A DNA stretch of 64,000 nucleotides from Lomentospora prolificans (GCA_029532625.1 JARFXM010000003.1:2604001-2668000), one strand, 5' to 3'. Shown: positions 49,052-60,582, counted from the stretch's first letter. Notes: generated by a model not told the origin, from the letters alone. Made by a program: numbers and translations.

Positions 49052-50472
49052 ATGTGTGGGAGGTATGTTCTCTCTATGGTGAGTTCCATCCTCTTCGCCT
49101 TGATGCACGGTCATGCCCATTCACACGGTCTGCTCACCCCAATTTAGCGGCCATCTCAATACCGTCGGTATTTAGAAGATAGGGATATGCCGGTATGGGA
49201 CGCGCCGGACGATGAGTCGGAAGACTCGCCACGCCAGTCGTACAACTTTGCGCCTGGTTACTATGGCATGGTGTACCGACCCGATGTTCCTGATCGCGGA
49301 GCCCGGCCGGGTGGTTCCTCTGATGAGGCCACTCGACGTCCGGATGCTGAAAACGAGGAGGTATCTGGTAGCTTGGAGCATGCGGCCCCGGAAACCGAGC
49401 CTGAACAGGAACCCGAGGAGACAGCTGAGGCTGACTGGGTTGATGTCGGTTCGGAAGCTGACAACCCGCCGGCGGCTTCGCAAAAGCCCGCCACCCCGGC
49501 GCTTGCTTCTGCCCCGGAGCCAGCGCACGATGCTTCAAGGTATAAGCTTCAGGTCATGCGCTGGGGCCTTGTACCTTCTTGGACAAAACGTAACCCAGGC
49601 TATACCTCGGTGATGAAAACCATCAACTGCCGTTCCGATTCATTGAGCCGCCCAGGCGGCCTATGGTCTACCATGAAGATGCGGAAGCGTTGCATCGTCG
49701 TTGCAGACGGTTTCTACGAATGGCTCAAGGTCGGGCCCAAGGAGAGGATACCGCACTATATTAAGAGAAAAGACGGGCAGCCGATGCTGTTTGCAGGCCT
49801 CTGGGATTGTGTGACGTATGAAGGTAGGACTTTGGCCTCGGCCTCATGATCTGCCCAAGAGACACGCCGTTGACTGACATGAATCTAGACACTGGAGAAA
49901 AGGTTTACACCTACACCATCATTACGGTCGATTCTAATCCTGCTCTCAAATTCCTCCACGACCGGATGCCCGCCATTCTGGAACCAGCTTCTGTTGAGCT
50001 GCACACATGGCTCGACGCTTCGCGTTGTGCTTGGACGCGGGAGTTACAGGACGTTTTAAAACCCTCCAAGACCGAGCTTGAGATCTATCCAGTCTCCAAA
50101 GAAGTAGGGAAAGTGGGCAACAATTCCCCCACCTTCGTGATTCCAGTCGCGAGCAAGGAAAATAAGAGCAACATTGCCAACTTCTTTGCTAGAGCCGGCG
50201 ACAAGAAGAACGAGGGTGCCGAATTGGTCAAGGAGGAACCGTCCAGGGCATCCGCGAAAGACGGGGTGCTAGCAGACGCGACCGCAGCTGTCAAGAGGGA
50301 GGCTTCTCCGGCGTCTCCGTCCTTAGAGCCGCCCTCGAAAGTCGCTGTTATGGAGTCCCCGAAGAAAACTAAAATCAGTGCTACGAGTAATGCCAAGGGA
50401 AGCCCGACTAAGAAACCCCAAGGTCCAGCGGGGAGCCAAAAGATTACCAACTTCTTCACAAAGTCTTCTTAA
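49052..50472 (+). CDS. HMCES: SRAP-domain protein, abasic-site crosslinker (HMCES/YedK family)
   Basis: Shields abasic sites in single-stranded DNA at replication forks by a thiazolidine crosslink through Cys2. Exons are 49052-49078, 49148-49823 and 49889-50472 (428 residues). The protein starts MCGRYVLSM, so Cys2 becomes the N-terminal residue after Met removal. Other family residues are Asn42 in YNFAPGYY, INCRSDS, DGFYEWLKVG (catalytic Glu) and LHDRMPAIL (catalytic His). An acidic insertion of about 95 residues, rich in Glu, Pro and Ala, separates the Asn42 strand from MRWGLVPSWTK. The C-terminal tail is Lys/Ser-rich and disordered, with two PIP-like elements (SNIANFF and QKITNFF), the latter at the very C-terminus. 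The gene converges with the flavodehydrogenase. Confidence 0.95.
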
Positions 50473-50874
50473 AAAAGAAGAAAAAAAAAGAAAAAAAAAG
50501 AGAAAAAAAAAGAAAGAAAGAGGAAATGAGGGCGAACTTGAAACGGGACAGAAATGTTGTTTTTTTTTTTCATTCATTTCACAAAAGAGTTGGAGCCATT
50601 TCGCAAATCGCTAAGGTGGTATCTGACAAGCATCCAAACATTCAGAAATTATGTACAATAAGCAGGTAGTGGTTTTCTGCGAGGTGCTATATATACAGAG
50701 AAACCAGTCCGGTACAATGAGGCGGGAATTGTCTTGTCATATATCCAGGCGAAATAAGTCAAAAGGAAAGTCGTGAACGTAGCAAAGAAATTGGACTAAA
50801 AAGGGGAGGACTACGGGAAGAGCCTTGCCCGCATTGCATCATGGCTGGATGGCCATTTGCTCCTCGGCAATCTC
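50473..50874. other. Convergent 3' spacer with purine tract
   Basis: This 402-nt spacer lies between the SRAP and flavodehydrogenase stop codons. A purine-only tract of A runs broken by G (50471-50526) begins inside the SRAP stop codon. A T11 run follows at 50560-50570. The rest probably holds both 3' UTRs. Confidence 0.6.
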
Positions 50875-53301
50875 TCAAGGCTCCTCCGCGGGAGCTTCCT
50901 CTTCAGGAGCTTCCTCCGCGGGAGCCTCTTCTTCGGGAGCCTCCTCGCCGGCGGCGGGGAGCTCGAGGGCAAGAATCTTGTCGGCCGCGTGCTCGGCAAC
51001 GATAACGATCATGGCGGAGGGGTTACCAGTGATCATGCCAGGGAAGATGGAAGCATCAACGACGAAAAGGTTGTCCACACCATATACCTTGAGGTTGGTG
51101 TCAACGACCGCAGTACCGTTTTCACGGCCATCATCAGTACCCATCTTAGCGGTACCCATCCAGTGGTTGGAACGGCGACCGACGTTGACGACGTACTACA
51201 CACACACACAAAAGGTCAGCGGATGTTCCACACAATCCGAACAAATTACAATCATGAACTTACATCCTCAAGGTATTTGTCGGTAGTAATGTTATCAGCC
51301 GGGGATAGGAAAGTCAAGTCGGGTACATCCGCGAGAGAGTTTCGGATGTTGTCAAGACCCTTGGCAAGGGCCTCCAGGTCATTGCTGTCGGGCCTGAGGT
51401 AAGGAAGGGTTATGACCCTAGAAGTAAGGGCGGGGGTGAGACCCATGCGGCCACGGGAAACAACACCACGTCCGAGGTACATGCTCATGGTGATGGTGTC
51501 TATGTGTGAAGACTATTAGCAACAGGCGTCATACGGGTAGGGATACAAATAGCGCGGCGGTTAGGTACGTACGGTTGCCAAAGTAGTCCAAGCTGCCCTC
51601 CATTCGGCAAGTCCACTGGAGCTGACGGGTAGAGCCATCGCTGAGCTCGACCTCGTCCCAGATCATGGGGCCGATATTGGGGGCGGCAGCAGCGAGGATA
51701 CCAGAGCGGTCACGGAGGTACAACTCAACATCACCCTCGTCGGGGGTCGCCCAGGCGGCGGTGTAGTTGTACTGGTACACGTTGGGGTGCTCGACAACGA
51801 CGTCGGTATTGAGGTGATCAATCAGATTGTGACCGACAGGGAGGTCAAGCCAGTTGTCTTCGGCAATCATGGTCTCCCCATCCGGAGAGTTTTTGACGAC
51901 CTTAAGCTGGTCCTCAGGGCCAATACCACTCCTAAAAAGAATCTTGGGGGTACCGAAGGTGCCAGCAGAGAGAATAACGCGGCCGGTATCAGCGACCTTG
52001 ATGGTGCCAGAGTGGCCGTTCTCACCGTTACACTCGAGCTCGATACCCGTGACACGGTTGCCTTCACGTTCGAGGCGCCTGACAGCGGTGTTGGTCCAGA
52101 GAGAGAAGTTGGGGCTGCGGCTGGCAGTGACGAGGTAGGTGGCGAGAGGACCGCCGCGCTCACCGTTGGAGAACATGAAAGTGGTGTGACCGAAGGTGTG
52201 GTTCTTCTTGTCAGGGTGAGCGTTAGGAGTGTCAAGGCGCTCCCAGCCGGCAGCTGAGAGGCCGTCGGCAAGGACATTGAAGCCCTCATCCTGGTAGAGA
52301 TAGCCATCCATTGAGGGATGAGTAGTGCCGGGGATGCGAGTGAAGACGCGGTTGGTCGCGGCCTCAACGTCGGACGCCTTCCAGCCCTCTGGGAAGTTGT
52401 CATCCCAATCAAGGGGATGAGGCTATAGAGCATGGAGTTAGTCATTAAGCCAGTAAGGATAGTTGAAGATGGAGTCCCTACCTTCCACCAAAGACCAGCG
52501 TTGATAGCAGTACCTCCGCCGAGGATACATCCAGCGAACTGATCCATATCACTGCAGACGATGCCGGTCGAATCGTGCCAGATCTGGTTGCAGAGACCCG
52601 GGACGTCGAATCGAGTGAGATCCTCATCCTCGAGCCAGTCGGGCTTCAGAGTGCCACCCCACCTAGCGGTAGAGGGAGGGCCCTTCTCAAGAAGCAAGAC
52701 CTTGTGGCCGGCCTGAGTCAAGCGGTCTGCGACAGGGATACCACCTGCACCGGCACCGATAACGACGTAGTCCCACACGTCGTCCTCGCCAACGGCGGTG
52801 CATTTAGGGGCCTCGGGCTTAGCGGGCTTCTCGGGCTCTTCGGGCGCCTCAGGGGCGGCAGTCTCCTTGGGCGGAGAAGTTTCCACGGGCGCCTCTGGGT
52901 CTTCCTCCTCGGAAGGGGCCTCACCTTCGACGGGAGTGGCCGTCTCAACGGGAGTCTCGGGCTCGCCGGGGTCCTGTGCGTCGACGACCGGAGCAGGGGG
53001 GCGACGGTTCTCCCTCGCCGCTTGTGAGCCATCATCGTTGCCAGAGCCCCGAGAGTAATCGGGGACGTGGGCCTGTCTCTCATCCCAACCAACTGGGGTC
53101 GGGAAGTAGTCGCCCTGGGCGGCGGCAGCAGCGCGCCTCTGGATCGACCTCGGGATGCGACCAGCCCTGCCCCGTTCAGCGACAGCACCGGTGGCTATCA
53201 TCAACTGTCAGATCAGATATACGAGGGACCCGATGGGAGGAAGGCTTACAGAAAGATGCCGCCGCAACGGTTGCGGCAGCAATGGCTCGGGAAAACTTCA
53301 T
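50875..53301 (-). CDS. Secreted GMC oxidoreductase, cellobiose-dehydrogenase-like flavodomain (AA3_1-like)
   Basis: An FAD enzyme that oxidises sugars or alcohols outside the cell; electrons pass to acceptors such as quinones, LPMOs or oxygen. Exons are 53301-53250, 53194-52482, 52422-51573, 51499-51264 and 51195-50875 (723 residues); introns are 55, 59, 73 and 68 nt. The signal peptide MKFSRAIAAATVAAASF... likely ends after AVA, and a Kex2-like RR follows at residues 37-38. Residues about 80-148 are a low-complexity Pro/Glu/Ala linker. FAD fold DYVVIGAGAGG (about 159-169), FAGCILGGGTAINAGLWWK, and the active-site pair His in RSNHWMGTAKMG and Asn in MITGNPSAM match CDH flavodomains. No cytochrome domain precedes the linker. 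The C-terminus ends in EEAPAEEAPEEE repeats, with no cellulose-binding module. Confidence 0.92.
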
Positions 53302-56300
53302 GTTGCCCTCCTGGAGTGATTGGACTCGCTTGTACGGACTCTTGAAGATTAGTAAACACTGGGCGAGGTGTCCGTCCGGATGAGCAAGCTAGAGGACCTA
53401 GAGGGACAGGCTTTCAAGACGAAGACGGGGGAGGGCACGCGGACTTAATAAGTCCCAAGGAAAGCCAGGGCGCGCCGTAGGAGAGATCAGATGGCGGCTT
53501 TGATAAGCCGAACAAGGAGGGAGGGGGTTTAGACATGTTGGGAAACACCATTAGCGTTGTACCCTCGTAAAGGTCGGAGCATTTTTCGTTTACCTCCTTT
53601 TGGCGTTAATGGCTAATTGGGAGCAAAGAGGCTAGCGGGGTTCCGCAACCTGCGTGTAAGTGAGGAGTGGCCAGCGTACATAGGGTCATTCCCCTTCGGC
53701 CTCGGGAAAGGAGCCGATGTCAAATGGGATCAATTGGACGTGTATACGCTTCACGTCGACTTGTAGGGGGGTAATATGGGATCCGGAGGGGATGCTAAGA
53801 GAGCTTGTATGCAGGTACATGACCGATAGGTTGGGCCGAGGCCGTTGGCATGCTTGGGATGTGGGGAGGGATAGACGAGCTCGATATTGGGGTCGTTCTA
53901 CCCCGTACTTGGTACATTGCAAGCCAATTAGGATCTATGGGAGGAGGTCGGCAATGGAGCCATAAAGCAAGGCTCTATGCAAGCAACTATCGGCAAGAGT
54001 GGATCTGGAGAGGGAAGACTCTGGTCTCCTGTACACTCCATCTACCAGGCCTTCGAACGCAGCGGCACAAGATCCGGGGAGGGGGCCCAGGGCAATGGTT
54101 TACCTGTCAAGGATGAGAGTGATGGAATTTGGCTGACAATTGGAGAATTGGAGCAGGAGGTGAGGAGGTGAGACAGCCTCCGGATTGTCGAGATTGGTCG
54201 AACTGAGGCGTCCAAGAGCACGCCGAGTGCAATATACGTGATTGATCAGTTGATGGATGCTGGCGTGTACTATGGTCCGTCTATAACGAGGAAAACCCTA
54301 TAACCTCCCTCCCGGCCAAGACTCGGGACGAGGGACATGAAGAATTTGCAAGAGGCAATCAATACGCCCCAATAAACCAGGGCAGCAGTCTCCCTTACAT
54401 TGATCCATTGATGTGGAGGGTGTATATGGTAGTTTACATGGAATTTGGGGTTGATGCCTCTCTTGAGAGTCTGGTGGATTGGCTGGGCAAGGTTATGGTT
54501 CAACTGTACTATTAGCGATTCAGAAATGAATGTGGCCAGCCCCCCTAAAGTGTGCCAATAACCACTGAGCCACAGGCAATTCTGGGTAAGCTGCGGGCGG
54601 TATTGGGGGCTGCTGTGGGGAAATTAGGGGAGCGAATCGGGTAATTGGCCGGCTGGTTCTCACACCTGGCGCTTGCGTTGCGGGACAGTCAGGCTGACCC
54701 CAACGTTCGCACCGTATTTTCCATAGAGCGTAGCACGATATTAGCTCCGCTACCCACCAGAAATACCTCATATCGGCTATTACCATCCCTGAAAAACAGG
54801 ACTTGCCCTTCTAGGCGCCACTGTGCTTCCCCCTTGACCCTTGCTTCGCCTTGAACTAACAGAAGGAAGCCGCGACTCCACATCCGACTTCACGCCAGCT
54901 CAACCATCCCACGCCCCAAGCTTCAACCACAACCATCATTCGCACTCGCCCTGCGCCATTGGCGACCGCTGATCATCAAAAGAAAAGGAAAGGGAAAAAA
55001 AAAAAAACCCCCCCAAACAACAATCTACTGGATTTACGGATATCTCAAAAGGGTCGCCTCAAGGTTTACTCTTCCCGGTCATCCGTATTAAAACGCCACT
55101 CGCCCCATCTACCAGCGCCTGCCATAACATGCCGCACTATGGCTAAATTCCGTGTCTCTGCTGGATAGATAGGACGCCTGTCGCAGGTAGAAACTCCCAC
55201 CGATTCTGCCTCCCTCGGTATTATGTCTCTCCACTTCCTTGATCTCGCCTGGCGTTGACCTAATCGTTTATGCCGCCCACGAGGCAGCGCAGCCGGGACT
55301 CTGACTGACTCGTACTCTCCACCTCTTGTAACTTTACAGATCCCCTTGTCAGCAGGACCACAAACCGGGAGACGGGTGGGGTTGGTTGGTAGATCCTGAT
55401 GCCTCGTCCTTCTGCCTTCCTGTCTTCCGTGAACCTGATCTCTTGGCTTCCCATCGGGCTGGCCTCCCGTCTGTGGCCGCAGGTCCCCACATTCCTTGCC
55501 ATTGACAGGACAGGATGTTATCCCCGACGGCTTCGAGGTCCGCCAAAAGCTGGCCCAACCTATGGCTGTATCGTCTGTGGGCAGGACTGCACAGCGCCAG
55601 CATGCCAGAATGGCTTACCTCATACTGCAAGCACTCTACGCGTGCCCAAACACTACATTGCTTTATTACTACCAGTACGGGAAGCACGTTCGTACCAAGC
55701 CTTGCCAGCCGATACCCCGTCTGCCGCCGGATGGCTGGACAGTACACCTTAAGTGGTCGCTCCAAGTCCCCCATAGCTTGGGGCTCGCGGCATTTTTCTC
55801 CGACCAACAGCTTCAGCCAGCCTCTAGCTATGGTCGAGTCGTATGCTCCCGAGTCAGACTGCCGAGTACGTTGTCGGGGCTTTCCTTCTAGACCAAATCC
55901 CAGTGCCGCCACGCCAAGGCCCCGCCATCCGTGATATTGCTCAATACCCGTGGCGGGCTCCAACGATTACTTGTCGGCCATCACCGTCACCAAGCCGTTC
56001 TCAAACGAGTCGCAAATATCCTGTTATCAAGTAGCGGTTTATTCCATCTCACCTCAGGTTATGATGTGCGCAGCAATCGACGGCCAGCCGGCCACCCGTC
56101 TATTATGCGCCGCCCGTGACCCCGTTTAAGCCCAACACCCAGTTTGCCAGGGAGTCTTTATTATGCGCTGAATTACCGATGCTCTTTTCCTTCCAGTCGT
56201 GGATTGTGGTTGCTCTCCCCTTAATTCAATATCGGACGGCTCCCTTCCGTCGCTGAGCCTCACTTTTGGTAAGCCACCACACTAAATTTGCGCCGGGCAC

Positions 56301-56550
56301 CATGTTCAAGGCGCAGCGTTTGCTTTGCCCTGGCGATGTCGTTAAGACAATCATGCTAGTTGTTCTACGTACAGTATTGCCGCTTCACAACCCAAGTGAT
56401 GGAGAGGTTGAGCTCCTACAGCTGAGATTTATAACAATTCTCATCCCCACGTAATCCAAGAGAAGGCCGTAGACTGTAACTAGCACTCGCCGACGTTTTT
56501 AAACCGTTCTTTCTCGTAGATGCGCGCCGGAATAGAAAATTCCTCACAAG
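53302..56550. promoter_or_regulatory. Divergent intergenic region, 3.2 kb, between flavodehydrogenase and AA9 gene
   Basis: It lies between divergent starts of the two secreted-enzyme genes and must contain both promoters. A13 followed by C7 occurs at 54995-55014. A TTTTTAAA element at about 56495 may serve as the AA9 TATA box. Overlapping frames on both strands at 55349-55963 have no family sequence. No transposon ends were identified, though the length would allow an old, eroded insertion. Confidence 0.45.
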
Positions 56551-57702
56551 ATGAAGCTATCCTTTGCCCTAGGTCTGCTCGCGACAAGCCTCCCTGGTGC
56601 ATTTTCCCATACTATCTTTGTGCAGCTTAAGTCTGAGGGAACTACTTATGGGAATATCGAGTCGAGCCAGAGTCAATTAGTTAGCATATAGTCGCCACAA
56701 TAGGCGAAAGTAACGCAAGTGCTTTGTTTAGATGTTGGCCATGGTGTCACGGTGCCCACATACGACGGTGTAAGTATCTGTAACAAGGATAGGAACGGTC
56801 TCACAGGATACTACCTTTTTCTCATATTTTCTCCAGCCGCAACAAAATGTTGCTGCCAACGAAATGGCGTGCAACGGCGTCCCGAACCCCACGACGCCCA
56901 CTGACAAAGTCATTCCCGTCACTGCGGGCTCGAACGTTAGGGCCGTGTGGCGGCACACGCTCGACTGTGAGGCTTCCAAGGAGATGTGGAGGGAAAGAAC
57001 GAGAAGCCTGGGTGTTTATCGTCAAAGAATAGGAGACCACCGTGAGCTAACTGGGGAAACCAGCAGGACCGAACGATGTTATGGATCCTAACCATAAAGG
57101 CCCTGTCCTAGCCTACCTCAAGAAGGTCTCGGATGCCAAATCTGACAGTGGAGTTGGCTCTGGCCGGTATTCTATCCACAGTTCGTTGTAGCAGAACCGA
57201 GTCCAGGCTAATGTCGGAGTTCTTCAGGTTCAATATTCAGCGTGAGGGCCTAGAGGGCACAACCTGGGCGACCGACAAGATTATCAAGGGGCAAGGAAAG
57301 CAAGTCATCCGTATTCCAGAATGTATCGAAGATGGCCAGTACCTTCTCAGGGCCGAGATGATTGCCCTCCATGGAGCGAGGACTCCCAGTGGAGCCCAGT
57401 TCTATATACATGCTCCTCTATTCAGCCCAAGTTAGACTTGTCTAACGTGCAGTTCCAACGTTACAGATGGAGTGTGCTCAAATCGAAGTGACCGGCTGCA
57501 CGGGCACCGCTAAACCAGAACTCGTCAGCATCCCTGGCGTCTATCCGGTAAGGGTACCTACTCAATCTTGACATGGATTTCCAAAGCGGTTCACTCACCG
57601 CGAGTCTTTTTTTCATAGGCAAATGACCCTGATATCGTTGTTGACATTTACGGCGGTCTTCAAGGAGGATACAAGACCCCAGGCATGTTGAACCTAAGTT
57701 GA
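56551..57702 (+). pseudogene. AA9 lytic polysaccharide monooxygenase, degraded
   Basis: A copper enzyme family that cleaves cellulose or hemicellulose oxidatively. AA9 sequence is recoverable in pieces: signal peptide and mature N-terminal His (AFS/HTIFVQL) at 56551-56650, VTVPTYDG to 56769, ANEMACNGVPNPTTPTDK with AVWRHTLD at 56837-56966, DVMDPNHKGPVLAYLKKV (second copper His) at 57064-57166, GQYLLRAEMIALHGA at 57228-57405, MECAQIEVTG at 57467-57547, and ANDPDIVVDIYGG to stop 57702. Introns 56770-56836, 56967-57063 and 57167-57227 are canonical. Two junctions fail. Exon 1 reaches stop TAG 56689, and the only GT in the right phase (56672, GTCAAT) is a poor donor. At 57406 the donor reads ATACAT instead of GT, although branch CTAAC, acceptor ACAG and the 61-nt length are intact; read-through stops at 57433. 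Confidence 0.82.
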
Positions 57703-59165
57703 ACCTGAGACAGCTGGCTGGACGTCCGCAGGGAGACGCGCAGATTTAACCACGCAATAACCAGGGTCGACTACTCTCATTGCTAGGTTTCGTTCGGTTC
57801 GTTAACGTGAATGAAGCCTTTCCTACATCGTCTGCCGGATATGATATATCTCTTGGCCTTGGAACAGGTGACGGGAGCACCTAGAAGAAGACGGGGAAGG
57901 TGTCGATAGTAGTTCTGTAAGTTGGACGTTGTGGAATAAAGTTTCGAATATCGTGTACGATCAATAGGTTACATTTATTTCGACGATTCAAATTTACATC
58001 CATGGTCCGGAACTGGCGCGCATGGTCGCAGGCGGCTTAGACGACGGGGTTAGCCAACACATACTTGACTACCAAGTAATTTCGAAGAAACCACCTTCCG
58101 GTTTTCAAACCGGAACAGACTCTTGATATTAAATTCATCAAGGCAAGGCTTGGAAGACCATGAGATGGAAACGTAAACCGGGCTTTGATGGCCGAATCGG
58201 ACGATGGGCGGCCAGGCAGGGTAGCATTAAGCTCCGGACCGGTCTAAGTCGGGCTCCGGCGCAATGGCGGGCGTGCCCTACTCTCTCTCGTGTTCCCTTC
58301 GTATCCATATATCAATATATGTGGTGAGGATTTAGATGACGCCAGTTAGCCCCCCAAGCGCCGTCACCCGAGAACCAGAGACGAAGGACGCACCCCATGA
58401 AGTGTCTGCACACCTTATATTTTTCCAACAACATCTTCATACTTCGATACGTCCGTGATGACATAGGAGCTAATGATTCCAGGTAGCACGACGCGAAGGA
58501 TGGACGGCCTTGATGCATGCAGTCCCTTCTCAAGTCATCTACTGACGATGCATCTTAGATCATCGGATACCCTAGCCGCGCCCATCGACGATTCCGAAGA
58601 TGCTTGTCCATGCCCATGTCTATTGTTACCCAACAACCAGCGCGCGTGATGACGTGTGGCGAACAGTCAATGATGGGCAGCATGTGGGGGAGCGGGATGA
58701 GCAGCGATGTTCCTCGAAGAGGTAAAGACGGCAGACTGAACGAGCGGTTGATAATATAGGCAATATAGCCACGTCCACGTGAAGCCCCCGTGGCCAGCAT
58801 TGCCTGGCGACGATCTCTTTGAATTTTGGCCTCGCTCCGTGCTCGCCTCCACGGGCTCCGTCGATAATCCCCATTTAATACCTCGATTTCGTGGCAGACG
58901 ATTGATGCCTGTCGATCCTTTTCCTTCGCTCGTATCGGCGGAAGGCCGTCCGAAAAGCTCAAGCTCGTCCCTGATGATCCCAGCTCGCGCAATTCCCAGA
59001 ATCACGAACCCGGTCGTGTTCCATCATCTCTTGCCATCAATCCCACAATCCCAGGCTCCTTTCATTTCTTCGCTTGTTTTCCACCTTGATGTTCCCGTCC
59101 CTCCCGTAATTTCTGATGGGATAGTATTTGCCGCAGACTGATGACCACATTTCCGCTAGGCGCTT

Positions 59166-59166
<1 letters not shown>

Positions 59167-59197
<31 letters not shown>
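59167..59197. repeat. Homopolymer T31
   Basis: An uninterrupted run of 31 T on the plus strand, followed by a pyrimidine-rich stretch. It is either a microsatellite or the remnant of a poly(A) tail from a minus-strand insertion. I saw no retroelement sequence beside it. Confidence 0.9.
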
Positions 59198-59762
59198 CTT
59201 TCCTTGCTCTTTTCTTTTCCATCCTGCCCGGCGTCTTTCCACCCCAGACACCCCGGGAAAGACTTTATATTATCCAGGCCCTCGGCCCCATTGTCCTCCT
59301 GGATGGTCTTCGCCAGTAGGATCCTCCCGCGTTATTAACCCCATAAAACTCATATCGCCAACCCACCAGGTCAATCTATTCGGTGCTGCTGACTGGTTGG
59401 ACTATTTGGTCAGTTGCACGCAGTTTTCTTGTCTTTACTGAAAAATGCTCTCATAATTCGCTTTTTCTTCTTTTTTTTCTTGGGGGCGCAACAAAAAGCC
59501 CATTACACGGATCGGAAGCCGTGTTATTGTCCTCACTGTGGAGTCGGTTATGATGATGGAGCCTCTGGGGAACCTGGGGAACCCTCTCTGCCACCCGTGG
59601 AGAACTCGACATCGATGAATGCTGTTTCAGAGAAAAGAGGCCTTATCTTTGCAGCCGGAGAGCCCTTTGTTGTAAATTCGATCACTCAATCCAGTTCGAG
59701 GAGCCATATATCATGCTCAAGCGGTTATATGCACCCATACTCAATCTCGCCCGTATTTGCCC

Positions 59763-59780
59763 CTCTCTCTCTCTCTCTCT
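59763..59780. repeat. (CT)9 microsatellite
   Basis: Nine uninterrupted CT units in non-coding DNA between the two AA9 genes. Confidence 0.9.
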
Positions 59781-60582
59781 ATCAAAGGACCTCGCATCCC
59801 GTCCTTCATGCGTGGGACTGCTAATCCTCAGGGGCACCCAACCTGCCTAGCCTCGAGTAGTTGAAGTAATTCAACGGTCGCTTTCTCTAAACCCATCACA
59901 CCACACACACCTCGCGGTCCAACTGTGGAGTGCATTCATCTAAGTGGCCAAGGAGGACTAACAGAGACTCAAGGGGTTCTCTTTCCACGAACCATTATGC
60001 CATACGCATATAGACTGCTGCTACTCTAGCTGAGAGAGTCCGACATAGCAACCGGCTCTTTAAGCCTGTTGCATTGGCCAATACCAGTAACCAAGGCTTT
60101 CCGGCCCGTGTCTTCGTCGAGTGCATTGCTCACCCCCCCGCCCGCGCCGCGGCCGACGTATAGTCTGGCCGCAACTATGTCAGCTCCCTCTCGTGTGCGC
60201 ACAATTCCCACCGCTCGCCAAGCGTGGGTAACATGCTCAATAGTTGTTCCTTTTGCTTCTGGAGGAGGGCATGACACCTTCCATAGTGTTCCTCTGACCC
60301 TGTCGGTAATTAGACCTGCCCGCCTTGGCCGTCTCCCGCCGTGACATTTGTGGGTGGCGCCGTGCTCATTGAAGGAGGGATAAGGCGGGTCCCCTTAGGT
60401 CAGGTTACGATGCATTATAAGGCCCGTTCTTGACTGCCGGCCTGGCCTTCATTTAAGTCGGCGAACGGCACCGTAAATCTCCATTCCTCTCTTTTGTCTC
60501 TCTTGAGAAGGCACTCATCCCTAGCACGAATTTGTAAGGCATCGCTCCATTCAACAAACGGTCCTTGTTCAATCTGCACAAG

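Larger units (their letters stand above)
57703..60582. other. Intergenic, 2.9 kb, between the two AA9 genes
   Basis: No gene is supported. The region contains T31 (59167-59197), (CT)9 (59763-59780) and further T-rich stretches near 59460-59480. Just before the right-hand AA9 gene are GATAAG at about 60380 and TTATAAGG at 60416, which could be regulatory and a TATA box about 165 nt before the ATG. Confidence 0.5.

Noticed and set aside
51787..52257. 156-codon open frame on the plus strand
   Set aside because: Antisense to the flavodehydrogenase core; long only because of codon bias in the real gene.
55349..55963. Overlapping open frames on both strands in the flavodehydrogenase-AA9 spacer
   Set aside because: None shows family motifs, and frames of this size on both strands at once are expected by chance in GC-balanced DNA.
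57406..57466. U12-type (AT-AC) intron as an explanation for the AA9 donor
   Set aside because: The sequence ends in AG, lacks the ATATCC U12 donor and has an ordinary CTAAC branch; a mutated U2 intron is simpler.
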